From positions 3,162,001-3,226,000 of the forward strand of contig NZ_CP013378.1 of NCBI RefSeq assembly GCF_001718415.1: a stretch of 64,000 bases of DNA, in the 5' to 3' direction. The translations under genes were made by a program, and so were the position numbers. The notes under the pieces were generated by a model, which made no database searches, was not told the origin of the DNA, and saw only the letters and a program-made list of their open reading frames with translations. The stretch is from Burkholderia pseudomultivorans. Its GTDB lineage: Bacteria; Pseudomonadota; Gammaproteobacteria; Burkholderiales; Burkholderiaceae. Shown piece by piece: positions 55,986-64,000 of the stretch. How positions within the stretch are numbered: the stretch's first letter is position 1; each line of letters starts with the position of its first letter.

Positions 55986-57014
55986 ATGCGACTGAAAGTG
56001 GGAGAACTGGCGAAACGCAGCGGGCTGACCGTCCGCACGCTTCATCACTATCACGCGATCGGCCTGCTGACCCCTTCGGCGCGCGCCGACAACGGCTACC
56101 GGCTGTACGACCGCGACGACATCGCCCGGCTCCACCAGATCCAGGCCCTGCGTCGCTTCGGACTGTCGTTGACCGAAATCGGCGATTACCTGAACCAGCC
56201 CGACGCGCCGCTCGTCGATCTCGTCGCCAGGCAGATCGCGTCGCTCGACCGTCAGCTTGCGCAGACGACGCAGCTGCGCGAACGACTCGTCGGCCTGCAC
56301 GCGCAGCTCGCCGCAGGCACCGAGCCGGAGCTGGCCGATTGGCTCACCACACTGGAGTTGATGACCGTGTACGACAAATATTTTTCCGAAGCAGAACTGG
56401 CAAGCATGCCGATGTACCGCAAGAGCCAGACCGGCGACCCGGAGTGGATCGCGCTCGTGGCCGACGTGCGCGCGCTGTATGACGCGGGCGTGCCGCCCGA
56501 GGACGAGCGCGTCCGCACGCTGGCCGACCGCTGGATGACGCTGCTCGTGCGCGACACGAACAACGATCCGCGGCTGCTCGCGAAACTGAATCTGATGCAT
56601 GAGCGCGAACCGGCGATGCAGTCGCAGATCGGCATTTCGACCGTATTGCGCGACTACGTGCTGAAGGCCGTCGCCGAAACGAAGATGCAGGTGTTCGAAA
56701 AGTACCTGGCGCCGGACGAGATCCGCTTCATGCGGGCGCACTACGGCGAACGCGCGATGGAATGGCCGCAACTGATGGGCGACGTGCGCGACGCGATCGA
56801 TGCGGGCGTCACGCCCGATTCGCCGCAAGGCCGCGCGCTCGCGCAGCGCTGGCTCGAGCTGTTCCGCGGCTATGCGGGCGACGATCCGGCCACGCACGCG
56901 AAATTCCGCGCGGCGATGGCGAACGAGCCGGCGCTGGCAAAGAACGCGTGGGTCGACGACACGCTGCTCGGCTTCATTCGTGAGGCGATGGCGCAGCTTG
57001 CACCGGCGCGCTGA
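55986..57014 (+). CDS. MerR-family regulator with two tandem TipAS-like domains
   Basis: The 342-residue protein has the MerR HTH (LKVGELAKRSGLTVRTLHHY, NGYRLYDRDDIARLHQIQAL) and then two related effector domains, about 130-225 and 235-340. Both contain similar stretches (WIALVADVRALYDAGVPPED with TLADRWMTLLVRD; WPQLMGDVRDAIDAGVTPDS with ALAQRWLELFRGY). TipAS domains bind thiopeptide or other drugs. Tandem copies in one chain are less common. It lies downstream of RND system 2 with its own promoter; regulation of the pump is possible but unproven. Confidence 0.88.
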   Translation: MRLKVGELAKRSGLTVRTLHHYHAIGLLTPSARADNGYRLYDRDDIARLHQIQALRRFGLSLTEIGDYLNQPDAPLVDLVARQIASLDRQLAQTTQLRERLVGLHAQLAAGTEPELADWLTTLELMTVYDKYFSEAELASMPMYRKSQTGDPEWIALVADVRALYDAGVPPEDERVRTLADRWMTLLVRDTNNDPRLLAKLNLMHEREPAMQSQIGISTVLRDYVLKAVAETKMQVFEKYLAPDEIRFMRAHYGERAMEWPQLMGDVRDAIDAGVTPDSPQGRALAQRWLELFRGYAGDDPATHAKFRAAMANEPALAKNAWVDDTLLGFIREAMAQLAPAR

Positions 57015-57149
57015 TCAGCGACGCGCCAGGCAGTGATCCGCGGGCGGCACGGCGCCGCCCGCGTCGGTCGGGCCGTCCGGGTTCGACCGACACCCGCCGC
57101 GATCGCGGTCGTGCAGCGCGCGCGACGAGCGGCAGGCCCGCTCGACGGA

Positions 57150-57698
57150 TCACTGATACGCACGCACGCTGAGGGCACGCCAGCGCTTCATCATGTAGCC
57201 GAGAAACGCCGGCTGCGCCTTCAGGTCCGCGCTCGGCACCGGCGGCGCGCCGCCGTCGATCACCTTGCCTCTCAGCGTGACCGTTTCCTGGCCGCGCAAC
57301 ACGTACTTGCGACCGGCGTCGATCAGGAAATACTTGACCTGGTCGGCGCTGACGTCGCCCCGGCAGCCGATCCTGTACGCAAACAGGAACTGCTTGCGGC
57401 CATTGCCCAGCAGGTCGCGCATTTCGATCGACGCGGGCACGGGATCCAGAATCACCTCGACCGGGCACGCCGTCACGGCGTCGTTGACGGTCCACTCCGC
57501 CTGTCCGTTCGTCGTTCCGAACACCTTGAGGCGCCTGCCGTCCTCGTCGTCGCCCGTCGCCACCTCGGTCGTCGTGAATGCGACCGCGTGCGTGCCGGCC
57601 GCATCGGTCCACGTGTAGTCGGCGGCCTGCGCCGGATGGAGCCACACGGCGACGGCGAATACGAGCCAGCGGCTCGCGACGGCACACTGTTTTTTCAT
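57150..57698 (-). CDS. Secreted protein of unknown function
   Basis: The 182-residue product has a signal peptide (WLVFAVAVWLHPAQA) and a soluble beta-rich mature part beginning ADYTWTDAAGTHAVAF with FLFAYRIGCRGDVSADQVKY. No family was recognised with confidence. It is on the minus strand 62 bp after the fisR stop and could share that transcript. Ribosome binding site is weak. Confidence 0.75.
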   Translation of the reverse strand: MKKQCAVASRWLVFAVAVWLHPAQAADYTWTDAAGTHAVAFTTTEVATGDDEDGRRLKVFGTTNGQAEWTVNDAVTACPVEVILDPVPASIEMRDLLGNGRKQFLFAYRIGCRGDVSADQVKYFLIDAGRKYVLRGQETVTLRGKVIDGGAPPVPSADLKAQPAFLGYMMKRWRALSVRAYQ

Positions 57699-57760
57699 GG
57701 AAACGGCCTCGGACGGGACGCGCCATTATCCGTGCCGATGCGCGGCAAGGCCAGCCTCGC

Positions 57761-59140
57761 TCAAGCGCCGCGCGTACCCAACCCGAGCGCCTTCAGGCGC
57801 CGGTACAGCGTGCGCTCGCTGAGCCCCGTGCGTTCGGCCAGCGCCTTGCGCGTGCCGGTGAACTCGCCTGCGAGGCGCACCAGTTCAGCATCGGTCAGCG
57901 CGCTCGGCGCGACGGCGCGATCCGGCTGCGCCGCCGACATCGCGACGAGTTCGGCCGGCAGATGCTCGATGCGGATCGCGCCGTCGTCCGCGAACAGGCA
58001 CGCGCGTTCGAGCACGTTGCGCAGCTCGCGGATATTGCCCGGCCACGGGTACGCATCGAGGCATGCACGCGCACGCACGGTCAGCACGAACCGGCGCGCC
58101 GCCTCGCCCGTGCCGGCGCGCGCGTTCGCGATGCGCCGCAGGATCGATTCCGCGAGCAGCGCGACGTCGCCGCGCCGTTCGCGGAGCGGCGGCAGCGCAA
58201 TCGGAAACGCGCTGATCCGGTAGTAGAGGTCCTGGCGGAACCGGCCGTCGTCGATCATCTCGCGCAGCGGCTTGTGCGTCGCCGCGACCAGCCGGAAATC
58301 CGCGCGCAGCGCCTCGACGCCGCCGACGCGCCGGAACGTGCCCGACTCGATCAGCCGCAGCAGCTTCACCTGCATCGGCAGCGGCACGTCGCCGATCTCG
58401 TCGAGAAACAGCGTGCCGCCCTGTGCGGTTTCGACGAGGCCCGGCTTGCGCTGGTTCGCGCCCGTGAACGCCCCCTTCTCGTAGCCGAACAGTTCGCTTT
58501 CGAACAGCGTCTCGGCAATGCCCGAACAATCGACGACGACGAACGGCCCCAGCGCGCGGTCGCTCGCTTCGTGTAATGCGCGCGCGAACAACTCCTTGCC
58601 GGTACCCGATTCGCCGAGCAGCAGCACCGGCAGCATCGACGGCGCGACGCGCTGCAGCGCCTCGAGTGCCGCGTTGAACGGCTCCGAGCCGCCGACCAGC
58701 CCTTCCGCGCTCGGCTGCGCGGACGCGCTGCGCACCGTCGTCAGCCGCTCGACATAGGCGATCACGGCGCCGTGCGCATCGAAGATCGGCCGCAGCTCGA
58801 CGTCGACGTGCTCGGGGCCGCGCGGCGTGTGATGGATGTGCAGCACGCGGTTCAGGCCGCGCGACTCGCGCGCCTGCTTCATCGGGCAATGCTCGCCGGC
58901 CTGGTCGCACGGCACGTCGTAGTGGTGGGAGACCTGGAAGCAGTGCCGGCCCACATGCTCGACGCCCGCCACGCCGAACTGGCGCCGGTACGCATCGTTC
59001 GCGGCGAGGATGCGGTAGTCGGGATCGACGACGATCATCGGCTGCGGATCCTGTTCGAGATAGGCGACGAGCGCGCGCACGTCGGGCGCGAGTTCGCGCG
59101 GCGGCGCGGCAACGATCGGGATGGTGGCGTGCGGGTTCAT
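57761..59140 (-). CDS. fisR: FisR-type sigma-54-dependent activator of sulfide oxidation
   Basis: The 459-residue enhancer-binding protein has an N-terminal PAS-like sensor (about 20-130), an AAA+ domain with Walker A GESGTGKE (176-183), GAFTGA (223-228) and Walker B TLFLDEIG, and a Fis-type HTH (about 415-459). Three Cys at 67, 78 and 85 have the 11/7 spacing I recall for Cys53/64/71 of Cupriavidus FisR, which sense sulfane sulfur. It is divergent from the sulfide operon, with TGCCA repeats and a sigma-54 promoter between. The start ATG 59140 matches the PAS start. Confidence 0.9.
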   Translation of the reverse strand: MNPHATIPIVAAPPRELAPDVRALVAYLEQDPQPMIVVDPDYRILAANDAYRRQFGVAGVEHVGRHCFQVSHHYDVPCDQAGEHCPMKQARESRGLNRVLHIHHTPRGPEHVDVELRPIFDAHGAVIAYVERLTTVRSASAQPSAEGLVGGSEPFNAALEALQRVAPSMLPVLLLGESGTGKELFARALHEASDRALGPFVVVDCSGIAETLFESELFGYEKGAFTGANQRKPGLVETAQGGTLFLDEIGDVPLPMQVKLLRLIESGTFRRVGGVEALRADFRLVAATHKPLREMIDDGRFRQDLYYRISAFPIALPPLRERRGDVALLAESILRRIANARAGTGEAARRFVLTVRARACLDAYPWPGNIRELRNVLERACLFADDGAIRIEHLPAELVAMSAAQPDRAVAPSALTDAELVRLAGEFTGTRKALAERTGLSERTLYRRLKALGLGTRGA

Positions 59141-59159
59141 GAGCGGTTCGGCGACGATC

Positions 59160-59206
59160 TGCCAGATGGACTGCCAATTCTGCCATGACACTGCCAGATG
59201 TGGCAG
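59160..59206. promoter_or_regulatory. Repeated TGCCA sites, candidate FisR upstream activating sequence
   Basis: TGCCA occurs at 59160, 59172, 59181 and 59192 and the last joins TGGCAG to form CTGCCA-GATG-TGGCAG (59191-59206), a perfect 6-bp inverted repeat. The cluster lies 110-170 bp upstream of the -24/-12 promoter, a normal distance for an enhancer-binding protein site. Confidence 0.7.
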
Positions 59207-59314
59207 TCCACGCGCACGGTGCGCGGCCATCCACGCCTGCGCGCCGCCGCGTTTTCACCGAAAACCCGAGTCAAATCAACTCCCTGGCGCGACCCGCCGA
59301 CGTCGCGCAACGTG

Positions 59315-59331
59315 CTGGCACGCTTCTTGAA
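59315..59331 (+). promoter_or_regulatory. Sigma-54 (-24/-12) promoter of the sulfide operon
   Basis: CTGGCACGCTTCTTGAA matches the consensus YTGGCACGrNNNTTGCW at all key positions except the final C. It lies about 50-65 bp before the first gene and is preceded by the repeated TGCCA sites. Confidence 0.85.
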
Positions 59332-59378
59332 GCGCATGTCCCCGATTGCCGATGCAGAACCCGATCGAGGACTTTCCC

Positions 59379-60263
59379 GTGACCCATACCCCCGCCCTGT
59401 CGGTCGAAGGCTTTTTCGACCCGGCGACCCATACCGTCAGCTATCTGCTGCTCGAGACCGAAAGCCGCGCATGCGCGCTGATCGACAGCGTGCTCGACTA
59501 CGATCCGAAGTCCGGCCGCACGCACACCGCGAGCGCCGACCGGCTGATCGCGCGCGTCGCCGAGCTCGGTGCCGACGTGCACTGGCTGCTCGAGACGCAC
59601 GTGCATGCCGACCACCTTTCCGCCGCGCCCTATCTGAAGGAACACGTCGGCGGCCGGATCGCGATCGGCGCGCAGGTGCTGCGCGTCCAGCAGGTATTCG
59701 GCGGACTGTTCAACGCCGGCCCCGGCTTCGCGCGGGACGGCAGCCAGTTCGACCGGCTGCTCGACGACGGCGACACGCTCGCGCTCGGCGCGCTGACGAT
59801 CCGCGCGCTGCACACGCCGGGCCACACGCCCGCCTGCATGACCTACTGCGTCGACGACGCGACGCAGCGCGCGGCCTTCGTCGGCGACACGCTGTTCATG
59901 CCCGACTACGGCACCGCCCGCTGCGACTTCCCCGGCGGCGACGCGCGCACGCTGTACCGCTCGATCGCGCGCGTGCTGGCGCTGCCGCCCGACACGCGTC
60001 TCTACCTGTGCCACGACTACCAGCCGGGCGGCCGCGACGTGCAGTACGTGACGACCGTCGCCGAGCAGCGGCGCGCGAACGTGCACGTGAAGGACGGTGT
60101 GACGGAGGACGATTTCGTCGCGATGCGCACCGCGCGCGATGCGACGCTCGACATGCCGGTGCTGATGCTGCCGTCCGTGCAGGTGAACATGCGCGCCGGC
60201 CATCTGCCCGAGCCCGAAAACAATGGCGTGCGCTACCTGAAGATCCCGCTCGACGCGATCTGA
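59379..60263 (+). CDS. Metallo-beta-lactamase-fold persulfide dioxygenase candidate (Blh/ETHE1 type)
   Basis: The 294-residue protein has the metal-binding THVHADHLSA motif, HTPGHTPACMTY, GDTLFMPDYGTARCDFPGG and LCHDYQPGG, as in ETHE1/Blh proteins that oxidise glutathione persulfide to sulfite. I use the GTG at 59379 because GAGGA lies 7 bp upstream; the in-frame ATG at 59352 has no such signal. It is the first gene of the sigma-54 operon, next to the SQR gene, which makes the persulfide substrate. Confidence 0.88.
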   Translation: MTHTPALSVEGFFDPATHTVSYLLLETESRACALIDSVLDYDPKSGRTHTASADRLIARVAELGADVHWLLETHVHADHLSAAPYLKEHVGGRIAIGAQVLRVQQVFGGLFNAGPGFARDGSQFDRLLDDGDTLALGALTIRALHTPGHTPACMTYCVDDATQRAAFVGDTLFMPDYGTARCDFPGGDARTLYRSIARVLALPPDTRLYLCHDYQPGGRDVQYVTTVAEQRRANVHVKDGVTEDDFVAMRTARDATLDMPVLMLPSVQVNMRAGHLPEPENNGVRYLKIPLDAI

Positions 60264-60293
60264 GCGCCGCCGCCCCCACCGGAGAACCCCGAC

Positions 60294-61961
60294 ATGTCCA
60301 TCCACAAGCTGACCGATACGCTGTCGGTCTCGCCGCAGATCAAGGCGGCGGACTTGCCCGCGCTTCACGCGGCAGGCGTGCGCGCCATTGTCTGCAACCG
60401 TCCCGACGGCGAAGGCGCCGACCAGCCGACCGTCGCCGAGATCCGCGCGGCCGCCGCGCCGCTCGGCATCGAAGTCCACTACCTGCCCGTCGACACTGGC
60501 AAGGTCACCGACGACCAGGCCGCGCAGTTCGACGCACTCGTCGCGTCGCTCGACGGCCCCGTGCTCGCCTACTGCCGGACCGGCACGCGCTCGGCCACGC
60601 TGTGGGCGCTCGCGCAGGCGGGCCTGCGCCCGCTCAACGACATCGTCGCGACAGCTGCCGCGGCCGGCTATGACCTCAGCGCGCTCGCGTCGCGTCTCGC
60701 GCAGGGCGGCCGGCGCGCGGCGCCGGATGTCGAAGCGCGGCACGACGTCGTGATCGTCGGCGCCGGCGCGGCCGGCGTCGCGGTCGCATCGAGCCTGCTC
60801 GCGCGCGATGCTTCGCTCGATATCGCGGTGATCGATCCGGCCGACGTCCACTACTACCAGCCGGGCTGGACGATGGTCGGCGCGGGCGTGTTCCGGCCCG
60901 AGACGACCGCGCGCGACATGGCCGCCGTGCTGCCGCGCGGCGTGCATCGCATTCGCGCGGCCGTCGCGGCTTTCGAACCCGACGCGCATGCGGTGGTGCT
61001 CGACGGCTGCCGTCGCATCGGCTACCGGAAGCTCGTCGTGTGCCCGGGGCTCAAGCTCGACTGGCACGCGATCGACGGCCTCGCCGACACGCTCGGCCGC
61101 AACGGCGTCACGTCGAACTACCGCTACGACCTCGCGCCCTACACGTGGGAACTCGTGCGTGCGTTCCGCGGCGGCAACGCGCTGTTTACGCAACCGCCGA
61201 TGCCGATCAAATGCGCGGGCGCGCCGCAGAAGGCGATGTACCTGTCGTGCGACCACTGGCGCCGCGCCGGCCGGCTCGACGCGGCGAACGTCGAGTTCCT
61301 GAACGCCGGCGCCGTACTGTTCGGCGTCGCGGATTACGTGCCCGCGCTGATGGAGTACGTGAAGCGCTACGACATCGGGCTGTCGTTCGGCCACAACCTC
61401 GTCGCGATCGACGGGCCCGCGCGGCGCGCGACGTTCGTGCGTACGCTGCCCGAAGGCGGCACGGAAACGGTGGTGCGCAACTTCGACATGATCCACGTCG
61501 TGCCGCCGCAAAAGGCGCCCGACTTCGTGCGCGCGAGCCCGCTCGCCGATGCGGCCGGCTGGATCGACGTCGATCCGGCGACGCTGCGGCACCGGCGCTT
61601 TGCTGACATCTTCGCGCTCGGCGACGCGACCAGCACGACCAATGCGAAGACGGCGGCGGCCGCGCGCAAGCAGGCGCCGGTCGTCGCGCACAACGTGCTC
61701 GCGTCGCTCGGTCGCGCGCGCGGCGACGCCGTGTACGACGGCTACGGTTCGTGCCCGCTGACCGTCGAGCGCGGCAAGATCGTGCTCGCCGAATTCCTGT
61801 ACGGCGGCAAGGTCGCGCCCACTTTCCCCGCGTGGCTGATCGACGGCAAGCGTCCGTCGCGGCTCGCATGGCTGCTCAAGGAACGCATCCTGCCGCCGCT
61901 TTACTGGAAGGCGATGCTCAAGGGCCACGAATGGCTCGCGAAACCCGCGATCGCGCACTGA
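60294..61961 (+). CDS. sqr: Rhodanese-like (DUF442) / sulfide:quinone oxidoreductase fusion
   Basis: The 555-residue protein joins a DUF442 sulfurtransferase-like domain (about 1-140, active-site loop CRTGTR with Cys94) to a flavin SQR (about 148-555). The SQR part resembles the mitochondrial type: DVVIVGAGAAGVAVASSLL, PIKCAGAPQKAMYLS (Cys307) and YDGYGSCPLT (Cys487), the two redox cysteines. The fusion could oxidise sulfide and pass the sulfane sulfur to the rhodanese-like site. GGAGAA precedes the ATG. Confidence 0.92.
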   Translation: MSIHKLTDTLSVSPQIKAADLPALHAAGVRAIVCNRPDGEGADQPTVAEIRAAAAPLGIEVHYLPVDTGKVTDDQAAQFDALVASLDGPVLAYCRTGTRSATLWALAQAGLRPLNDIVATAAAAGYDLSALASRLAQGGRRAAPDVEARHDVVIVGAGAAGVAVASSLLARDASLDIAVIDPADVHYYQPGWTMVGAGVFRPETTARDMAAVLPRGVHRIRAAVAAFEPDAHAVVLDGCRRIGYRKLVVCPGLKLDWHAIDGLADTLGRNGVTSNYRYDLAPYTWELVRAFRGGNALFTQPPMPIKCAGAPQKAMYLSCDHWRRAGRLDAANVEFLNAGAVLFGVADYVPALMEYVKRYDIGLSFGHNLVAIDGPARRATFVRTLPEGGTETVVRNFDMIHVVPPQKAPDFVRASPLADAAGWIDVDPATLRHRRFADIFALGDATSTTNAKTAAAARKQAPVVAHNVLASLGRARGDAVYDGYGSCPLTVERGKIVLAEFLYGGKVAPTFPAWLIDGKRPSRLAWLLKERILPPLYWKAMLKGHEWLAKPAIAH

Positions 61962-61989
61962 GCGCCGTTGCGTTCGACCGGATCACGTC

Positions 61990-62796
61990 ATGCTGATTTC
62001 CCTGGTACTCGGCGGCTTCGTCGGCGCCGTGCTCGGCCTCACCGGCGCGGGCGGCGGCATCCTCGCGGTGCCCGCGCTCGTCGTCGGCATGAGCTGGCCG
62101 ATGCAGCAGGCGACGCCCGTCGCGCTCGTCGCGGTCGCGGGCAGCGCCGCGCTCGGCGCGCTCGAAGGCTTTCGCCGCGGACTGGTGCGCTACCGCGCGG
62201 CGCTGCTGATGGCCGTGGCCGGCGTGCCGCTCACGACGCTCGGCGTGCGGCTCGCGCACGTGCTGCCGCAGCATGTGCTGCTCGCGCTGTTCGCGCTGAC
62301 GATGCTCGTCGTCGCCGCACGCCTGCTGCGGCAGGCGCTGCGCCCCGCCCCCGGCGGCGCGGAGGCGTCGCCGCTGTGCGTCGGCCGCGTGAATCCCGAT
62401 ACGGGCCGGCTCGTGTGGTCCTGGCCGGTCGGGGTCGCGCTCGCGTCGACCGGTGCGATGACGGGCCTGATGACAGGGTTGCTCGGCGTCGGCGGCGGGT
62501 TCGTGATCGTGCCGATGCTGCGCAAGTTCACGAACGTGTCGATGCACGGGATCGTCGCGACGTCGCTGATGGTGATCGCGCTGGTAGGCACCGGCGGCGT
62601 GTTCGCGACGCTCGCGTCCGGCACGCGCGCGCCGCTCGACGTCACGCTGTGGTTCACGGTCGCGACCGCGCTCGGGATGGCCGCCGGCCGCGGCGCGTCG
62701 CGGCGTCTGGCCGCGCGGCACGTGCAGGCCGGGTTCGCGGCCGTGCTGGTGTGTGTGGCGCTCGGCTTGCTTGTGAAGGCTGTGTTCGGTGCGTGA
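61990..62796 (+). CDS. TauE/SafE-family putative sulfite exporter
   Basis: The 268-residue protein has about eight membrane segments, starting LVLGGFVGAVLGLTGAGGGI with the family's Gly-rich turn, and a second half GLMTGLLGVGGGFVIVPML, giving two related halves. It is the last gene of the sulfide operon and could export sulfite made by the dioxygenase. It starts 28 bp after the SQR stop. A bidirectional terminator follows. Confidence 0.93.
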   Translation: MLISLVLGGFVGAVLGLTGAGGGILAVPALVVGMSWPMQQATPVALVAVAGSAALGALEGFRRGLVRYRAALLMAVAGVPLTTLGVRLAHVLPQHVLLALFALTMLVVAARLLRQALRPAPGGAEASPLCVGRVNPDTGRLVWSWPVGVALASTGAMTGLMTGLLGVGGGFVIVPMLRKFTNVSMHGIVATSLMVIALVGTGGVFATLASGTRAPLDVTLWFTVATALGMAAGRGASRRLAARHVQAGFAAVLVCVALGLLVKAVFGA

Positions 62797-62800
62797 GCGA

Positions 62801-62838
62801 AAACGCCCGGCCCGACTGATCGTCGGCACCGGGCGTTT
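62801..62838. terminator. Bidirectional terminator between the sulfide operon and the potHI-type genes
   Basis: AAACGCCCGG (62801-62810) pairs with CCGGGCGTTT (62829-62838). The symmetric A and T ends make it suitable for stopping both converging transcripts. Confidence 0.75.
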
Positions 62839-62861
62839 GCACTTTCGCGACTACGCGCGCG

Positions 62862-63683
62862 TCAGGTCGCGAACGCCGCCATCCGCTTGCGCTCCTGGCG
62901 CAGCATCACGAAGTTCGCGATCACGACGCCGGCCGTCACCGCGATGATGAACAGCGTCGCGAGCGCGTTCATCTCCGGGTTCAGCCCGAGGCGCACGCGC
63001 GAGAACACGACGAGCGGCAGCGTCGTCGAGCCGGGGCCCGACAGGAACGCCGACAGCACCAGATCGTCGATCGACAGCGTGAACGACAGCAGCCAGCCCG
63101 CGATCAGCGCCTGCGAGATCAGCGGCAGCGTGATCGTGAAGAACACCTTCAGCGGCGTCGCGCCGAGATCGAGCGCGGCCTCTTCGAGCGACGGATTGAG
63201 CTCGCGCACGCGCGACTGCACGATGATCGCGACGTACGAAATGCACAGCATCACGTGGCCGAGCCAGATCGTGAAGATGCCGCGCTCGGCCGGCCAGCCG
63301 ATCCACTTCGCCAGCTCGATGAACAGCAGCAGCAGCGAGATCCCCTGGATCACTTCGGGAATCACCAGCGGCGCGTTGATCATCCCGCTGAACAGCGCGA
63401 AGCCGCGAAAGCGCCCCATCCGCGCGAGCACGAAGCCGGCCCAGGTGCCGATGATCACCGACGCGAACGCCGTCAGCACGCCGATCTTCAGCGACAGCCA
63501 CGCGGCCGTCAGCAGCTCGTCGTCCTGCACGAGCGCCGCGTACCAGCGGAACGAGAACCCCGACCACACGGTGACGAGCTTCGACTCGTTGAACGAATAG
63601 ACGATCAGGCTGATGATCGGGATGTACAGGAATGCGAAGCCGGCGAACAGCGCCGCGAACTGCAGGTAACGATTCGGCTTCAT
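62862..63683 (-). CDS. Polyamine-type ABC importer permease (PotI-like)
   Basis: The 273-residue protein has six membrane segments and the EAA loop LEEAALDLGATPLKVFFTITLPLI region, split here as AALDLGATPLKVFFTITL. It begins KPNRYLQFAALFAGFAFLYIP and resembles PotI/PotC, permeases for putrescine or spermidine. The ATG at 63683 overlaps the upstream permease stop (ATGA). Its partner ATPase and binding protein lie outside the window. Confidence 0.92.
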   Translation of the reverse strand: MKPNRYLQFAALFAGFAFLYIPIISLIVYSFNESKLVTVWSGFSFRWYAALVQDDELLTAAWLSLKIGVLTAFASVIIGTWAGFVLARMGRFRGFALFSGMINAPLVIPEVIQGISLLLLFIELAKWIGWPAERGIFTIWLGHVMLCISYVAIIVQSRVRELNPSLEEAALDLGATPLKVFFTITLPLISQALIAGWLLSFTLSIDDLVLSAFLSGPGSTTLPLVVFSRVRLGLNPEMNALATLFIIAVTAGVVIANFVMLRQERKRMAAFAT

Positions 63684-64000
63684 CGACGGCGGCCCTCCTG
63701 CTCCTTCGCCTGGAAGTGCTGGAACATCGCCATCGGCACGAGCAGCAGCAGCACCATCGCGCAGGTCACGGCCGACGCCATCGGCCAGTCTGCGTTGTTG
63801 AAGAACTCATTCCACATCACGCGCCCGATCATCAGCGTGTTCGCGCCGCCGAGCAGCTCCGGAATCACGTACTCGCCGACCGCCGGAATGAACACCAGCA
63901 GGCAGCCCGCAATGATGCCGTTCTTCGACAGCGGCAGCGTGATCTGCACGAACGCCTTCCACGGCTTCGCGCCGAGGTCGTACGCGGCTTCGAGCAGGCG
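63680..64000 (-). CDS. Polyamine-type ABC importer permease (PotH-like), partial
   Basis: About 106 residues of the C-terminal part are present, with the EAA loop AAYDLGAKPWKAFVQITLPL and GEYVIPELLGGANTLMIGRV, a hallmark of PotH/PotB permeases. The 5' end lies beyond the window. The stop overlaps the start of the PotI-like gene. It belongs to the same polyamine-type importer. Confidence 0.9.
   Translation of the reverse strand, partial: RLLEAAYDLGAKPWKAFVQITLPLSKNGIIAGCLLVFIPAVGEYVIPELLGGANTLMIGRVMWNEFFNNADWPMASAVTCAMVLLLLVPMAMFQHFQAKEQEGRRR

Noticed and set aside
59271..61958. A long minus-strand frame opposite the sulfide operon
   Set aside because: It is antisense to the persulfide dioxygenase and SQR genes and has no recognisable domain.
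1..64000. CRISPR arrays, tRNA or rRNA genes, prophage modules
   Set aside because: I saw no regularly spaced repeats, no tRNA T-arm/anticodon patterns with cloverleaf context, no rRNA stretches and no phage structural genes.

Overview
The window is very GC-rich, with strong third-position G/C bias, dense gene packing and many ATGA start/stop overlaps. Gene content suggests a Burkholderia, most likely of the B. cepacia complex: aerobic-type cobalamin genes under a B12 riboswitch, several DUF4148 proteins, NodT-type efflux lipoproteins, the kgu/ptxS 2-ketogluconate locus and a FisR-type sulfide locus. The species assignment is inference from gene content; no rRNA or tRNA gene was found to confirm it.

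Layout. 1-1262: 3' end of an acyl-CoA dehydrogenase gene and an IclR regulator. 1290-10114: cobalamin biosynthesis in two divergent units, cobG-cobH-cobI-(cbiG/cobJ fusion) on the minus strand behind a cobalamin riboswitch (about 5858-6032), and cobL-cbiD-cobK-cobM on the plus strand. 10143-12782: a CynX-like MFS exporter divergent from a MarR regulator with two operator-like palindromes between them, then a YfcG-like glutathione transferase. 13243-17390: a four-gene ABC importer operon. 17533-19391: small envelope proteins, including two DUF4148 proteins. 19592-28714: an OmpR/histidine kinase pair convergent with an RND efflux operon, with matching 18-bp dyads upstream of both units and a DUF4148 gene divergent from each. 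28772-32147: LysR regulator, an agmatinase remnant cut by an IS110-family element, and a YbaK-type deacylase. 32573-38668: housekeeping and small genes, including CorA, a short cydX gene overlapping a P-loop kinase gene, a saccharopine-dehydrogenase-family gene with an Lrp/AsnC regulator, a Spy-like periplasmic protein and a PGDYG protein. 38698-45118: YhfC-type membrane protein and the 2-ketogluconate locus (ptxS, kguD, kguT, kguK, kguE). 45291-49200: LysR/YeiH pair and a ClcB-type chloride transporter. 49238-57014: TetR plus a second RND tripartite pump, followed by a MerR regulator with a duplicated effector domain. 57150-62796: a secreted protein and the sulfide-oxidation locus (FisR activator, sigma-54 promoter, metallo-beta-lactamase-fold persulfide dioxygenase candidate, rhodanese-like/SQR fusion, TauE exporter). 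62862-64000: two permease genes of a polyamine-type ABC importer running off the window.

Functional links. The B12 riboswitch should shut off the minus-strand cob unit when cobalamin is plentiful. Two RND pumps sit under different local regulators (two-component and TetR). The sulfide locus forms a closed circuit: the activator carries three cysteines with the spacing known for FisR, repeated TGCCA sites lie upstream, a near-consensus -24/-12 promoter follows, and the target genes convert sulfide to sulfane sulfur and then sulfite, which TauE could export. I found no CRISPR array, prophage or obviously new multi-gene system. The least explained arrangements are the cydX/P-loop kinase overlap and the shared dyad linking the two-component genes, the RND operon and two DUF4148 genes.
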